Shown here in pieces: positions 1 to 6,444 of a stretch of 64,000 nt of DNA. The notes beneath the pieces are model-generated. The model saw only the letters and a list, made by a program, of their open reading frames with translations, made no database searches and was not told the DNA's origin. A program made the translations under genes and the position numbers. The first letter of the stretch is position 1. Every line of letters starts with the position of its first letter. This DNA is from a virus, in the IMG/VR virus record IMGVR_UViG_3300034061_003397, positions 1 to 64,000 of that record; one strand, 5' to 3'.

Positions 1-2
1 GT

Positions 3-782
3 TTGAGTAGATTGAGTGGTTTGAGTGCTACAAGTGGTACAAGCGGTAGTACCGGTACAAATGGTAGTGCTGGTGTTGCTGGTGGTAATGGTGGTGCTGG
101 TGGCAGCAATACAAGTGGTATAGCTGGTACAAGTGGAACAACTGGATCTACTGGTACAAGTGGTTTAGCTGCTCCAGCTGGAACAAGTGGTATAAGTGGT
201 GGGTCATTTACTGCAAACAACAGAGTAATATATTCAACATCATCTACAACTCTGAAAGATAGTACATTCTTATATCATGATACTACAAATAGTAGATTGG
301 GTATAAATGTTGCATCACCTACATTACCTTTGGATGTGACTGATCAATTAAGAGTAGGAAAAGTAAAAACAGGAACCTGGCCAGCAGCAGCGGGTTATGC
401 TTACTGGGGAAATGAATCTTTGAATTTTGCTTCATTTGGAACGTATGCTATACTTCAATTTACAGATGGTAATACATATGTAAACGCTGGATCAGGTGCT
501 GCGTTGACTATGCGTATAAATAATAGTGATGGTATAATATTAAATTCAAATTTACGTACTGGCATTGGTTCTACTCCAGATGCAAATGGAAGACTATATG
601 TTTATGGTGAAGGTAATACTAGCAACTTTTTATCTATAGCTAATTGTAACGGTATTGCTACAACAAGTAGTAGTGGTAGAACATTGGCAGGATATGTTCG
701 TATATATATAAATAACACTGTGTCAAATTCAGGCGCAAATACGTTTACAGCAGGTCAATATTATATCGCTGTTTATTCATAA
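3..782 (+). CDS. Tail fibre-like glycine-rich protein (5' partial)
   Basis: The frame is already open at the left edge of the window, so the gene begins upstream; about 259 codons are visible. The first 70 or so residues are a low-complexity run of Gly, Thr and Ser (GTSG, GSTG, GTNG units), as in collagen-like phage fibre shafts. A non-repetitive C-terminal part follows and contains RLGINVASPTLPLDV, a sequence type common in phage fibre and appendage proteins near trimerising tips. It probably forms part of a tail or virion fibre that contacts the host. No enzyme motif is visible. The next genes are a small unknown protein and a glycosyltransferase. The fibre assignment rests on composition and that motif, so it is moderate. 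Confidence 0.6.
   Translation: MSRLSGLSATSGTSGSTGTNGSAGVAGGNGGAGGSNTSGIAGTSGTTGSTGTSGLAAPAGTSGISGGSFTANNRVIYSTSSTTLKDSTFLYHDTTNSRLGINVASPTLPLDVTDQLRVGKVKTGTWPAAAGYAYWGNESLNFASFGTYAILQFTDGNTYVNAGSGAALTMRINNSDGIILNSNLRTGIGSTPDANGRLYVYGEGNTSNFLSIANCNGIATTSSSGRTLAGYVRIYINNTVSNSGANTFTAGQYYIAVYS
30..215 (+). repeat. Degenerate in-gene repeat coding for Gly/Thr/Ser units
   Basis: Variants of acaagtggta and ggtagtgctggt recur many times and code for GTSG-like units of the fibre protein. Repeats like this can change length by recombination or polymerase slippage and so alter fibre length. It is coding sequence and not a CRISPR array, because the units are unequal and there are no spacers. Confidence 0.7.
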
Positions 783-787
783 TCCAC

Positions 788-795
788 ATATTTAT
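788..795 (+). promoter_or_regulatory. ATATTTAT motif, candidate late promoter
   Basis: ATATTTAT lies 6 nt before the ATG at 802. The same octamer sits 4-6 nt before other start codons in this window (2795, 4583, 8749, 16445). A promoter role is inferred from position and recurrence only. Confidence 0.35.
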
Positions 796-801
796 TTGTA
801 T

Positions 802-1083
802 ATGGATGGAATAAGATTTAGAATAGCCAGATGTGACACACTTAACGATGACTTGCATATTCTTAAAAAAGTGATATGTTTCAGTGTTGAACGTGAGGAT
901 AATGTTGGTGAACAGATATCACATTGCATTCAATTAACTGGATCGCAATGTATAGGTAAAAGTGTTGAAGAGTGTGTAGATGATGCATTTTTATTGATGA
1001 GTGGCTCTATATCTGTATCTGCAAACAAGTTACTTAGTTCAAATACGAATGTGTTGAATTCATATTATATACCCAACATATAG
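802..1083 (+). CDS. Hypothetical protein, 93 aa
   Basis: I do not recognise this protein. The reading frame extends to a TTG at 796, but the ATG at 802 (MDGIRFRIARC) is the better start because it is ATG and follows an ATATTTAT motif. It has four cysteines and no transmembrane segment or repeat. It lies between the fibre gene and a glycosyltransferase that begins 5 nt after its stop, so the two are probably co-transcribed. It could be a fibre-associated or adhesin accessory protein, but nothing in the sequence proves that. Confidence 0.5.
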   Translation: MDGIRFRIARCDTLNDDLHILKKVICFSVEREDNVGEQISHCIQLTGSQCIGKSVEECVDDAFLLMSGSISVSANKLLSSNTNVLNSYYIPNI

Positions 1084-1088
1084 TTTTA

Positions 1089-2117
1089 GTGAAAAGTGTT
1101 ACATTAAGTTCTTATTATAATTTTACATCTGGGTATGGTGAGGTTTTGAGGGTTTTGATAGAGAATTTACCGCAGAATGGATATAATATTATTCCAAGAA
1201 CATATAGTATAATAAGTAGTGAATTTTTGCAATGTTTTGAAAATTCTAAAAATCTTGATCCCAATTTGTTGGATTTTAGTTTGTTGAGTTTAACAAATGA
1301 TTTGGGGTCATCAAATATGTTTTTGCAGATGGATTTTTCCAGGCCCCGCGTTTTGTACACAATGTGGGAAAGCACCAGAATCAACGATATGATGATTGAG
1401 GTAATGAACAAATATAAACACGTATGTGTACCTAATCATTATAATAAAAACAACTTTATAAATCAAGGTTTAACTGCAAAAATCGATGTTATACCTTTGT
1501 TTTGTGACACGAATTTTTTTACATATAAAGAACACATTCCTAATAAAAAGTTTGTTTTTGGTATTTCTAACGAAGATCCACGTAAGAATTTAGCTAAAGT
1601 CACCAAGTGTTTTCTAAAAGCTTTTAAAGGTTATAATAATGTTGAATTGCATGTAAAAACCAACGAAGTTATACAAAAGACATTTGACAATAAAATAAAG
1701 TATGTATCACAGAGATTGTCAAAATCTAGTCTTCGTGACTGGTATTACAACATAGATGTTTATTTAAGTGGTGCTACATGTGAAGGGTGGGGGATGATGC
1801 AACAAGAAAGTATGTGTTGTGGCAGACCTATTATATATACAAATTATGGTGGTTTATCTGAATTTGTTAAAAAAGAAAACAACTTTGAGGTTGGTTATGA
1901 CGAAGTTTATAGTGAAAATTACTGGGGAGATTATGGCGGTAAATGGTCGGAATTTAAAGAAGACGAGTTTATGGAGATGATGAAGTATTGTTACGATAAC
2001 CAAGAGATTGTTGTTTCTAAAGGAAAACAAGCCTCAGAGGACGCATGTATTTACACCAAAGAGGCATTTATAAAAAACATAAGTAAAGTTATTGATCTAT
2101 ATATAAAGTATGATTGA
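1089..2117 (+). CDS. Glycosyltransferase, GT-B fold (GT4-like), 342 aa
   Basis: The C-terminal half has the family 4 signature EGWGMMQQESMCCGRPII, with two glutamates seven residues apart (the E-x7-E motif), followed by TNYGGLSEFV. These are the nucleotide-sugar binding elements of GT-B retaining glycosyltransferases. The N-terminal half (YNFTSGYGEVLRVLIENL) matches the acceptor-side Rossmann domain. The start is GTG at 1089; no closer ATG fits the full domain. The following gene overlaps its 3' end by 8 nt. The position next to the fibre gene suggests modification of a virion or host glycan. Donor and acceptor are unknown. Confidence 0.8.
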   Translation: MKSVTLSSYYNFTSGYGEVLRVLIENLPQNGYNIIPRTYSIISSEFLQCFENSKNLDPNLLDFSLLSLTNDLGSSNMFLQMDFSRPRVLYTMWESTRINDMMIEVMNKYKHVCVPNHYNKNNFINQGLTAKIDVIPLFCDTNFFTYKEHIPNKKFVFGISNEDPRKNLAKVTKCFLKAFKGYNNVELHVKTNEVIQKTFDNKIKYVSQRLSKSSLRDWYYNIDVYLSGATCEGWGMMQQESMCCGRPIIYTNYGGLSEFVKKENNFEVGYDEVYSENYWGDYGGKWSEFKEDEFMEMMKYCYDNQEIVVSKGKQASEDACIYTKEAFIKNISKVIDLYIKYD

Positions 2118-2382
2118 TTCTAATAAGAAACCAATATTTGAATATTCTGACGCTGAATTAAAATCATTTGGGTTTGATATCCTTGAACAAATAGAATTTC
2201 TTCAGAAGGATTTATCCTTGTTGAGAATTGAATTATCTCGTCGGCGCGCGGCAAATGTTTTGTCGTCATCGACCACCGATGATTTACCAAATTTGTTTTC
2301 TAATCAGCCGCCCACAGATAACGTCAATATAACACCAAGTGTGATGGTTGGTCAAGAATTAATAACTCCTGTTAAAAAATAA
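2110..2382 (+). CDS. Small coiled-coil hypothetical protein, 90 aa
   Basis: This gene overlaps the end of the glycosyltransferase by 8 nt, indicating translational coupling. Residues 15-50 are charged with regular leucines (ILEQIEFLQKDLSLLRIELS), consistent with a coiled coil; the C-terminal half is Ser/Thr/Pro-rich and probably disordered. No catalytic motif is visible. It is followed 4 nt later by another small coiled-coil gene, and the pair may be structural or chaperone partners. Function unknown. Confidence 0.55.
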   Translation: MIDSNKKPIFEYSDAELKSFGFDILEQIEFLQKDLSLLRIELSRRRAANVLSSSTTDDLPNLFSNQPPTDNVNITPSVMVGQELITPVKK

Positions 2383-2386
2383 TATT

Positions 2387-2665
2387 ATGGATAATACAAT
2401 TAAATTTACTGAACAAGAAATGATTGAAATCGCAACTCTTCAAGATTCATATCAAGAAAAGATCTTTGCGCTTGGTCAATTACAGCTTGATGAAATTAAT
2501 GCACAAAATGTGATTGATGAAATTAAAAATAATCGTACTGAGGTGCTTAAGAAATGGCAAGAATTGCAAGCAGTTGAACAAAAGCTTATTAATACATTGG
2601 CTGAAAAGTATGGTGATGGCAGCCTTAATTTAAAAGATGGCACATTCAAGCCTAATTTAAAATAA
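2387..2665 (+). CDS. Small coiled-coil hypothetical protein, 92 aa
   Basis: The protein is almost entirely predicted helix with a Glu/Gln/Lys-rich heptad-like pattern (residues 8-75: EQEMIEIATLQDSYQEK and onward) and a short C-terminal tail containing GDGSLNLKDGTF. It starts 4 nt after the previous stop with no Shine-Dalgarno sequence and ends just before a sigma70-type promoter at 2667. Proteins of this size and type occur in T4-like marine phage tail regions, but I cannot assign a function. Confidence 0.55.
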   Translation: MDNTIKFTEQEMIEIATLQDSYQEKIFALGQLQLDEINAQNVIDEIKNNRTEVLKKWQELQAVEQKLINTLAEKYGDGSLNLKDGTFKPNLK

Positions 2666-2666
2666 A

Positions 2667-2694
2667 TTGACATCCTGTTTATATAAAGTATAAG
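2667..2694 (+). promoter_or_regulatory. Sigma70-like promoter (TTGACA-N16-TATAAG)
   Basis: A perfect -35 TTGACA at 2667-2672 and TATAAG at 2689-2694, separated by 16 nt, lie in the 129-nt gap before the HAD/nucleotidyltransferase gene. The predicted start near 2702 gives a leader of about 90 nt. An ATATTTAT motif closer to the gene (2782-2789) could be a second, late promoter. Confidence 0.6.
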
Positions 2695-2781
2695 CAAATA
2701 CAAGCGCTGTACGTTATTAATCTTCTTTATTCTTCTTTAATATTTCAAGTTAAATAAGCACAACAAGCGCTTAGCTAGCTA

Positions 2782-2789
2782 ATATTTAT
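2782..2789 (+). promoter_or_regulatory. ATATTTAT motif, candidate late promoter
   Basis: The octamer is 5 nt before the ATG at 2795, the same spacing as at 8749 and 16445. The rest of the 2666-2794 gap holds a sigma70-like promoter and two copies of ACAAGCGCT (2700-2708 and 2763-2771). Confidence 0.4.
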
Positions 2790-2794
2790 TATAA

Positions 2795-3958
2795 ATGATT
2801 AATAGCAAGTATAAGATTTACGTGGATATGGATGGTGTGCTTACTGACTGGGAAAAGCAGTTTAAACGTTATAGTGGTGGCATACCTGTAGAAACTTATG
2901 AAGCTGAACATGGACCTGTAAAGCGTTATGAGTTTGTAAAAAAGAATAGTCCTGATTTTTATGCAACCATGGGTTGGATGGGTGATGGTAAGTTATTGTA
3001 TAATTTTTTAAAAGACTTACCCATAGAAATATTAAGTCACGCAACTGATCAAGGTGCAGTTGATGGTAAATTAACTTGGTTAAAAAATAACAATATAACA
3101 GCTAAGCCAAATTTGGTACCGCACCGTAAGGATAAGGCTAATTATGCTAAATCTGATACTATCTTAATCGATGACAAACCAAACACCATTGATGAGTTTA
3201 ATAAGGCTGGAGGTATTGGTATACTTCATACTGATGCGGTTAGTACCATTAATAAGTTGAAAGAAATACTTGGGGTTAAAGAAAAACATAGAATTTATAA
3301 TAGTGTTTTGAATCCAGAAATTTGGAATGGTGATGTTTTAAAACCCGAAGTGGTAGACAAAATGTTGAAGGTTGCTAATGCTTTTTACAAAGATACAGAA
3401 CTTAATGTGCCTATTGAAGACATATACTTTTTGGGAAGTACTGCTGGATATAACTGGACTCCAACCAGTGATATGGATTTACATATATTAGTGGATTTTA
3501 GTAAGATCGACCCAAATAAAGAGTTGGTTAAGAAATATGTTGATGCGTTGAAAAACAAGTGGAATCAAGAACATGATATTCATATTGGAGATCATCAAAT
3601 AGAAGTTTATATACAAGATATAAACGATGTAAACAGAAGTCAGGCTGTATATAGTGTTCTTAATAATAAATGGGTTAAAAAGCCAAATTACCAAGATATT
3701 CAGGTTGACAAAGAAACTATCAAGAAGAAATATAGTCAGTATGTAGAGATGATCAACACAGCTATAAACCAAGGTGATGTAGACTTAATGAAGACCGTTA
3801 TTAAACGTTTATATGACATGAGAGAAGCTGGATTAAGTAGTGGTGGTGAGTATAGTGTTGAAAATCTGGTATTCAAATTACTAAGATCAACAGGATATAT
3901 TTCCAAACTAAGACAAAACGTAAAATCGGTTTACGATGCTGAGATCAATAAAATATAA
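2795..3958 (+). CDS. HAD-family phosphatase fused to a Pol-beta-type nucleotidyltransferase, 387 aa
   Basis: Residues 1-160 form a HAD hydrolase of the 5'(3')-deoxyribonucleotidase type: motif I is VDMDGVLTDW near residue 11, and the acidic motif IV is TILIDDKPNTIDEF. From about residue 175 a nucleotidyltransferase domain begins, with FLGSTAGYNWTPTSDMDLHI: the GS helix turn and paired Asp residues of the Pol-beta superfamily, and a later acidic strand IEVYI as the likely third metal ligand. A helical tail follows. The fusion suggests an end-processing or nucleotide/RNA modifying enzyme that removes and adds phosphate groups, but the substrate is unknown. ATG is preceded by ATATTTAT. Confidence 0.75.
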   Translation: MINSKYKIYVDMDGVLTDWEKQFKRYSGGIPVETYEAEHGPVKRYEFVKKNSPDFYATMGWMGDGKLLYNFLKDLPIEILSHATDQGAVDGKLTWLKNNNITAKPNLVPHRKDKANYAKSDTILIDDKPNTIDEFNKAGGIGILHTDAVSTINKLKEILGVKEKHRIYNSVLNPEIWNGDVLKPEVVDKMLKVANAFYKDTELNVPIEDIYFLGSTAGYNWTPTSDMDLHILVDFSKIDPNKELVKKYVDALKNKWNQEHDIHIGDHQIEVYIQDINDVNRSQAVYSVLNNKWVKKPNYQDIQVDKETIKKKYSQYVEMINTAINQGDVDLMKTVIKRLYDMREAGLSSGGEYSVENLVFKLLRSTGYISKLRQNVKSVYDAEINKI

Positions 3959-3986
3959 AAAAAACATTAGATATTGAAACTTTACT

Positions 3987-3999
3987 ATATTTATAAATA
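3987..3999 (+). promoter_or_regulatory. Overlapping ATATTTAT / TATAAATA before the tail tube gene
   Basis: ATATTTAT at 3987-3994 overlaps a perfect T4 late octamer TATAAATA at 3992-3999. The ATG at 4022 is preceded by AAAGGA at a usable spacing, so here the leader is about 20 nt with a Shine-Dalgarno sequence. This suits a highly expressed late gene. Confidence 0.5.
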
Positions 4000-4021
4000 A
4001 GAATCTTAAAGGAAAAAACAT

Positions 4022-4513
4022 ATGGCAGAACTACTAAATCCATCAGAAATTTTTTATACAGCCTTTGAACCAAAGGTAAAAAATAGATTTATTCTATACG
4101 TTGATGGTATCCCATCTTTCGTCATCAAGAAATGTGATCGTCCAAAAATTACACAAGCTTCAAAAGAATTGGACCACATCAACATCAAGACCTACTACAA
4201 AGGTAAGACCACTTGGGGTACAATGACATTGGAACTATATGATCCAATCGTACCATCTGGTGCTCAAGCTGTAATGGAATGGGTACGTCTACACCACGAA
4301 TCTGTAACTGGTCGTGATGGTTATCAAGACTTCTATAAGAAGGACTTGACCATCAATGTTCTAGGTCCAGTTGGTGATAAGGTAGAAGAATGGACACTCA
4401 AGGGTGCCTTTATCACCGAAGCTACCTTCAATGAATTGGATTGGTCCAACGATGGTGATGCTGTAACAATCAGCATGACTATTCAACCAGATTATTGTAT
4501 TCTCCAATACTAA
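4022..4513 (+). CDS. gp19: Tail tube protein (T4 gp19-like), 163 aa
   Basis: Length (163 aa, as in T4 gp19) and sequence match the T4 tail tube family: an N-terminal region RFILYVDGIPSFVIKKCDRP, a central LELYDPIVPSGAQAVMEWV segment, and a C-terminal strand pattern ending in ISMTIQPDYCILQY. The tube polymerises inside the contractile sheath and conducts DNA. A clear Shine-Dalgarno AAAGGA precedes the ATG, and codon choice is biased toward C-ending codons more than in neighbouring genes, consistent with high expression. A strong terminator hairpin follows 21 nt after the stop. Confidence 0.9.
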   Translation: MAELLNPSEIFYTAFEPKVKNRFILYVDGIPSFVIKKCDRPKITQASKELDHINIKTYYKGKTTWGTMTLELYDPIVPSGAQAVMEWVRLHHESVTGRDGYQDFYKKDLTINVLGPVGDKVEEWTLKGAFITEATFNELDWSNDGDAVTISMTIQPDYCILQY

Positions 4514-4533
4514 TATTTTAGTCATATGTTTGA

Positions 4534-4561
4534 AACCCCACATTTATTTGTGGGGTTTTTT
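4534..4561 (+). terminator. Rho-independent terminator after the tail tube gene
   Basis: A perfect 9-bp stem (AACCCCACA with TGTGGGGTT), a 6-nt loop TTTATT and a run of six T form a textbook terminator at 4534-4561. It should isolate the very abundant tail tube mRNA from the downstream gene. Confidence 0.85.
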
Positions 4562-4570
4562 ATTTTACCA

Positions 4571-4578
4571 ATATTTAT
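4571..4578 (+). promoter_or_regulatory. ATATTTAT motif, candidate late promoter
   Basis: The octamer lies 4 nt before the ATG at 4583 and directly after a terminator, where a fresh promoter would be needed. Confidence 0.4.
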
Positions 4579-4582
4579 ATAC

Positions 4583-5362
4583 ATGGATCAAGTAACAGTA
4601 CTTTTACCAGGCGGATTTAAACCACCTCACATTGGACATCTAGGATTAGCTAACAAATTTGCTAGTCGTGGTGATGTAAAGAAAGTAATTGTGATGGTTG
4701 GACCAACTGAACGTGATGGTATAAATCGTCAACAGAGTTTAGCTATTTGGAACTTATTAACCAAGAATCCAAAAGTAGAAGTGGTAGCTGTACAAGATGA
4801 TAATCCAATGAACGCTGCGTTTGGATATGTGTTTAACTTACCAAGAAATAGTACAGAAACCGTTGCATTGGGTGCTAGTGCAAAAAGTCCAGAAGATGCA
4901 AAACGTAGTAAGATATTTGCGGCTGCTATTGAAAGATATAAAACAAAACCAACTAAAGATGGACTTTCGTCGCCAGTTGGTGTAAAAGTGGTAGATATGA
5001 CCGACGATTCTCCAAGTAATTATGTTGGTAGAACAGATGATAAAAATGGTCAAAGTATAAGTGCTAGTACTCTTAGACAAGATTTATCTAATAATGACTT
5101 TCAAAACTTTACAACAAACTATCCTGGTGTTAAACCACAAGTTGTAAAAAGTATATATAAAATTTTAAAACCTATGAATGAAGCAAAAAAACAAAAGTTA
5201 AAGTTTATCATTAAAAAAATGATAAAAGAAGAAGATGGTTTTATGGATGCGTTGGTAGGACCAGAATCCAAGTTTAAAGATGCTATAAATAAAATCAGAA
5301 CTAGAGCTGGCGTTCTTACAAAAACAGCTCAAGCTGCGCAGAAAGCTGCTAAAATTAAATAA
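4583..5362 (+). CDS. HIGH-motif nucleotidylyltransferase, 259 aa
   Basis: The N-terminus has LLPGGFKPPHIGHLGLANK, the HxGH motif of the cytidylyltransferase/NMNAT superfamily, and a later ISASTLRQDL matches the family's ISSTxxR motif. The enzyme should transfer a nucleotidyl group from an NTP to a phosphorylated substrate, releasing pyrophosphate. The frame extends upstream to an ATG at 4526, but that part is the translated terminator hairpin, so I use the ATG at 4583. Residues 205 to the end are a basic helical extension (KKQKLKFIIKKMIKEED). Its location inside a tail gene cluster is odd. Possible roles include NAD metabolism or sugar activation. Confidence 0.75.
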   Translation: MDQVTVLLPGGFKPPHIGHLGLANKFASRGDVKKVIVMVGPTERDGINRQQSLAIWNLLTKNPKVEVVAVQDDNPMNAAFGYVFNLPRNSTETVALGASAKSPEDAKRSKIFAAAIERYKTKPTKDGLSSPVGVKVVDMTDDSPSNYVGRTDDKNGQSISASTLRQDLSNNDFQNFTTNYPGVKPQVVKSIYKILKPMNEAKKQKLKFIIKKMIKEEDGFMDALVGPESKFKDAINKIRTRAGVLTKTAQAAQKAAKIK

Positions 5363-5385
5363 AATAACCCAAATCTTTGGTTATT
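5363..5385 (+). terminator. Weak hairpin after the nucleotidylyltransferase gene
   Basis: AATAACC at 5363-5369 pairs with GGTTATT at 5379-5385, and AAA/TTT extends the stem past one bulged C. No T tract follows, so it may be a weak or processing hairpin rather than a full terminator. Confidence 0.4.
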
Positions 5386-5407
5386 GTTCTATATATTATT
5401 ATAAGTT

Positions 5408-6220
5408 ATGAGTGACGAAATTTCTATTACAAGACAATCATCAGCAAACACCAAGCCATCTGCGCCAACATTTCCAACTGAAATCATTGACTTACCAAGT
5501 CAAGGTAGATTTTATCCATCAAACAGCAAATTGTCTACTGGACAAGTGGAAGTTAAGTTGATGACTGCTAAAGAAGAAGATATTCTTACCAGTCCAAATT
5601 TACTTAAAAAAGGACTTGCTGTAGAAAAGTTGATTGAATCCTTGATTGTTGATAAGGATATTGATTTGGATCAAATTCTTGTAGGTGATAAGAACGCATT
5701 GATTTTTGCAATCAGACGTTTGGCTTATGGTGACACATATGGTCCTGTAGAAATTACATGTCCAAAATGTTCTGCGGTAAATAAACAAAATGTAGATTTA
5801 TCAGAAATCAACTACAAGGAAATTGATTTTGATGCATACCCAAAAGGTGTAAATGAGTTTGAATATACGTTGCCAACATCAAAACTAACAATCAAATTTA
5901 AGTTATTGACTGCCGGTGATGAAAAGATGATTGAACGTGATATTGAAGGATTTGCAAAGTTAAAGAAGGAATCTTCAAGTGAAATAACCACCAGATTAAA
6001 GTATATGATTACCTCAATCAATGGAGATACTGATAAAGCCAAGATCAAATCTTTTATAGATAATAACATGTTGGCAAGAGATAGTAGTGCGTTTAGACAA
6101 CATGCAAAGGTTTTTTCTCCAGATGTTGATAGTCGATTTAACTTCTGCTGCACTGAATGTTCTAATCAAGAAAGGGTAGCCGTACCAATGACGGTCAGCT
6201 TTTTTTGGCCTAACTCCTGA
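5408..6220 (+). CDS. gp26: Baseplate hub assembly protein, gp26-like, 270 aa
   Basis: The pattern DLPSQGRFYP, LMTAKEEDILTSPNLLKKG and LIVDKDIDLDQILVGDKN is characteristic of the T4 gp26-type baseplate family. A probable zinc site is formed by CPKC in the middle and CCTEC near the C-terminus. T4 gp26 is about 208 aa, so this one is longer. The product would help assemble the central baseplate hub. It lies directly before a tape-measure gene. The last codons run through seven T residues (6200-6206), where a +1 shift would enter a second open frame coding for a gp51-like domain. The start is ATG at 5408 with no Shine-Dalgarno sequence. Confidence 0.75.
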   Translation: MSDEISITRQSSANTKPSAPTFPTEIIDLPSQGRFYPSNSKLSTGQVEVKLMTAKEEDILTSPNLLKKGLAVEKLIESLIVDKDIDLDQILVGDKNALIFAIRRLAYGDTYGPVEITCPKCSAVNKQNVDLSEINYKEIDFDAYPKGVNEFEYTLPTSKLTIKFKLLTAGDEKMIERDIEGFAKLKKESSSEITTRLKYMITSINGDTDKAKIKSFIDNNMLARDSSAFRQHAKVFSPDVDSRFNFCCTECSNQERVAVPMTVSFFWPNS

Positions 6221-6419
6221 GCACAGAGTTTATATACAACATGTAATTTTTGATTTGTGTTATTATGGTAATGGGTTTACCCCATCCGAAGTATACGCTT
6301 TACCTATTCATCTACGCAACTTTTATTATAAAAAACTCGTAGATGTTAAGGAAAAAGAGAATAAACAATCCGAATCTAAACCTGCCAAGTCTAAAATAGA
6401 TAAACCATCTTTTAGATAA
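6192..6419 (+). CDS. gp51: gp51-like domain in the +1 frame, probably made by frameshift from gp26
   Basis: This frame is open from 6192 to the TAA at 6417-6419 and has no usable start before a TTG at 6255. Its translation contains FFGLTPEHRVYIQHVIFD, then YYGNGFTPSEVYALPIHLRN and FYYKKLVDVKEKE, which resembles T4 gp51-type hub assembly proteins (short, basic-acidic helical tails). The upstream part that overlaps gp26 still reads as conserved protein. The simplest explanation is a +1 shift at TTT TTT TGG (6200-6208), giving a gp26-gp51 fusion. A one-base homopolymer error in the assembly would also produce this picture. A free 54-aa product from the TTG is possible but would lack the conserved start. 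Confidence 0.6.
   Translation, partial: RSAFFGLTPEHRVYIQHVIFDLCYYGNGFTPSEVYALPIHLRNFYYKKLVDVKEKENKQSESKPAKSKIDKPSFR
6200..6208 (+). promoter_or_regulatory. Candidate +1 ribosomal frameshift site (seven T then GG)
   Basis: In the gp26 frame this reads TTT TTT TGG. A forward slip of the Phe tRNA on the T run puts the ribosome in the frame of the gp51-like domain at GGC (6207). The two frames overlap by 29 nt before gp26 ends at 6220. Confidence 0.5.
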
Positions 6420-6423
6420 ATGG

Positions 6424-6431
6424 ATATTTAT
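6424..6431 (+). promoter_or_regulatory. ATATTTAT motif before the tape measure gene
   Basis: The octamer is 13 nt before the ATG at 6445, farther than at other genes, inside an AT-only stretch. Confidence 0.25.
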
Positions 6432-6444
6432 TATTATATAATAT

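Noticed and set aside
30-215. Possible CRISPR or satellite array
   Set aside because: The repeated units are unequal, contiguous and in frame, coding for Gly/Thr/Ser fibre sequence, with no spacers.
4526-4582. N-terminal extension of the nucleotidylyltransferase from an ATG at 4526
   Set aside because: These codons are the translated terminator hairpin of the tail tube gene; the HIGH domain starts cleanly from the ATG at 4583.
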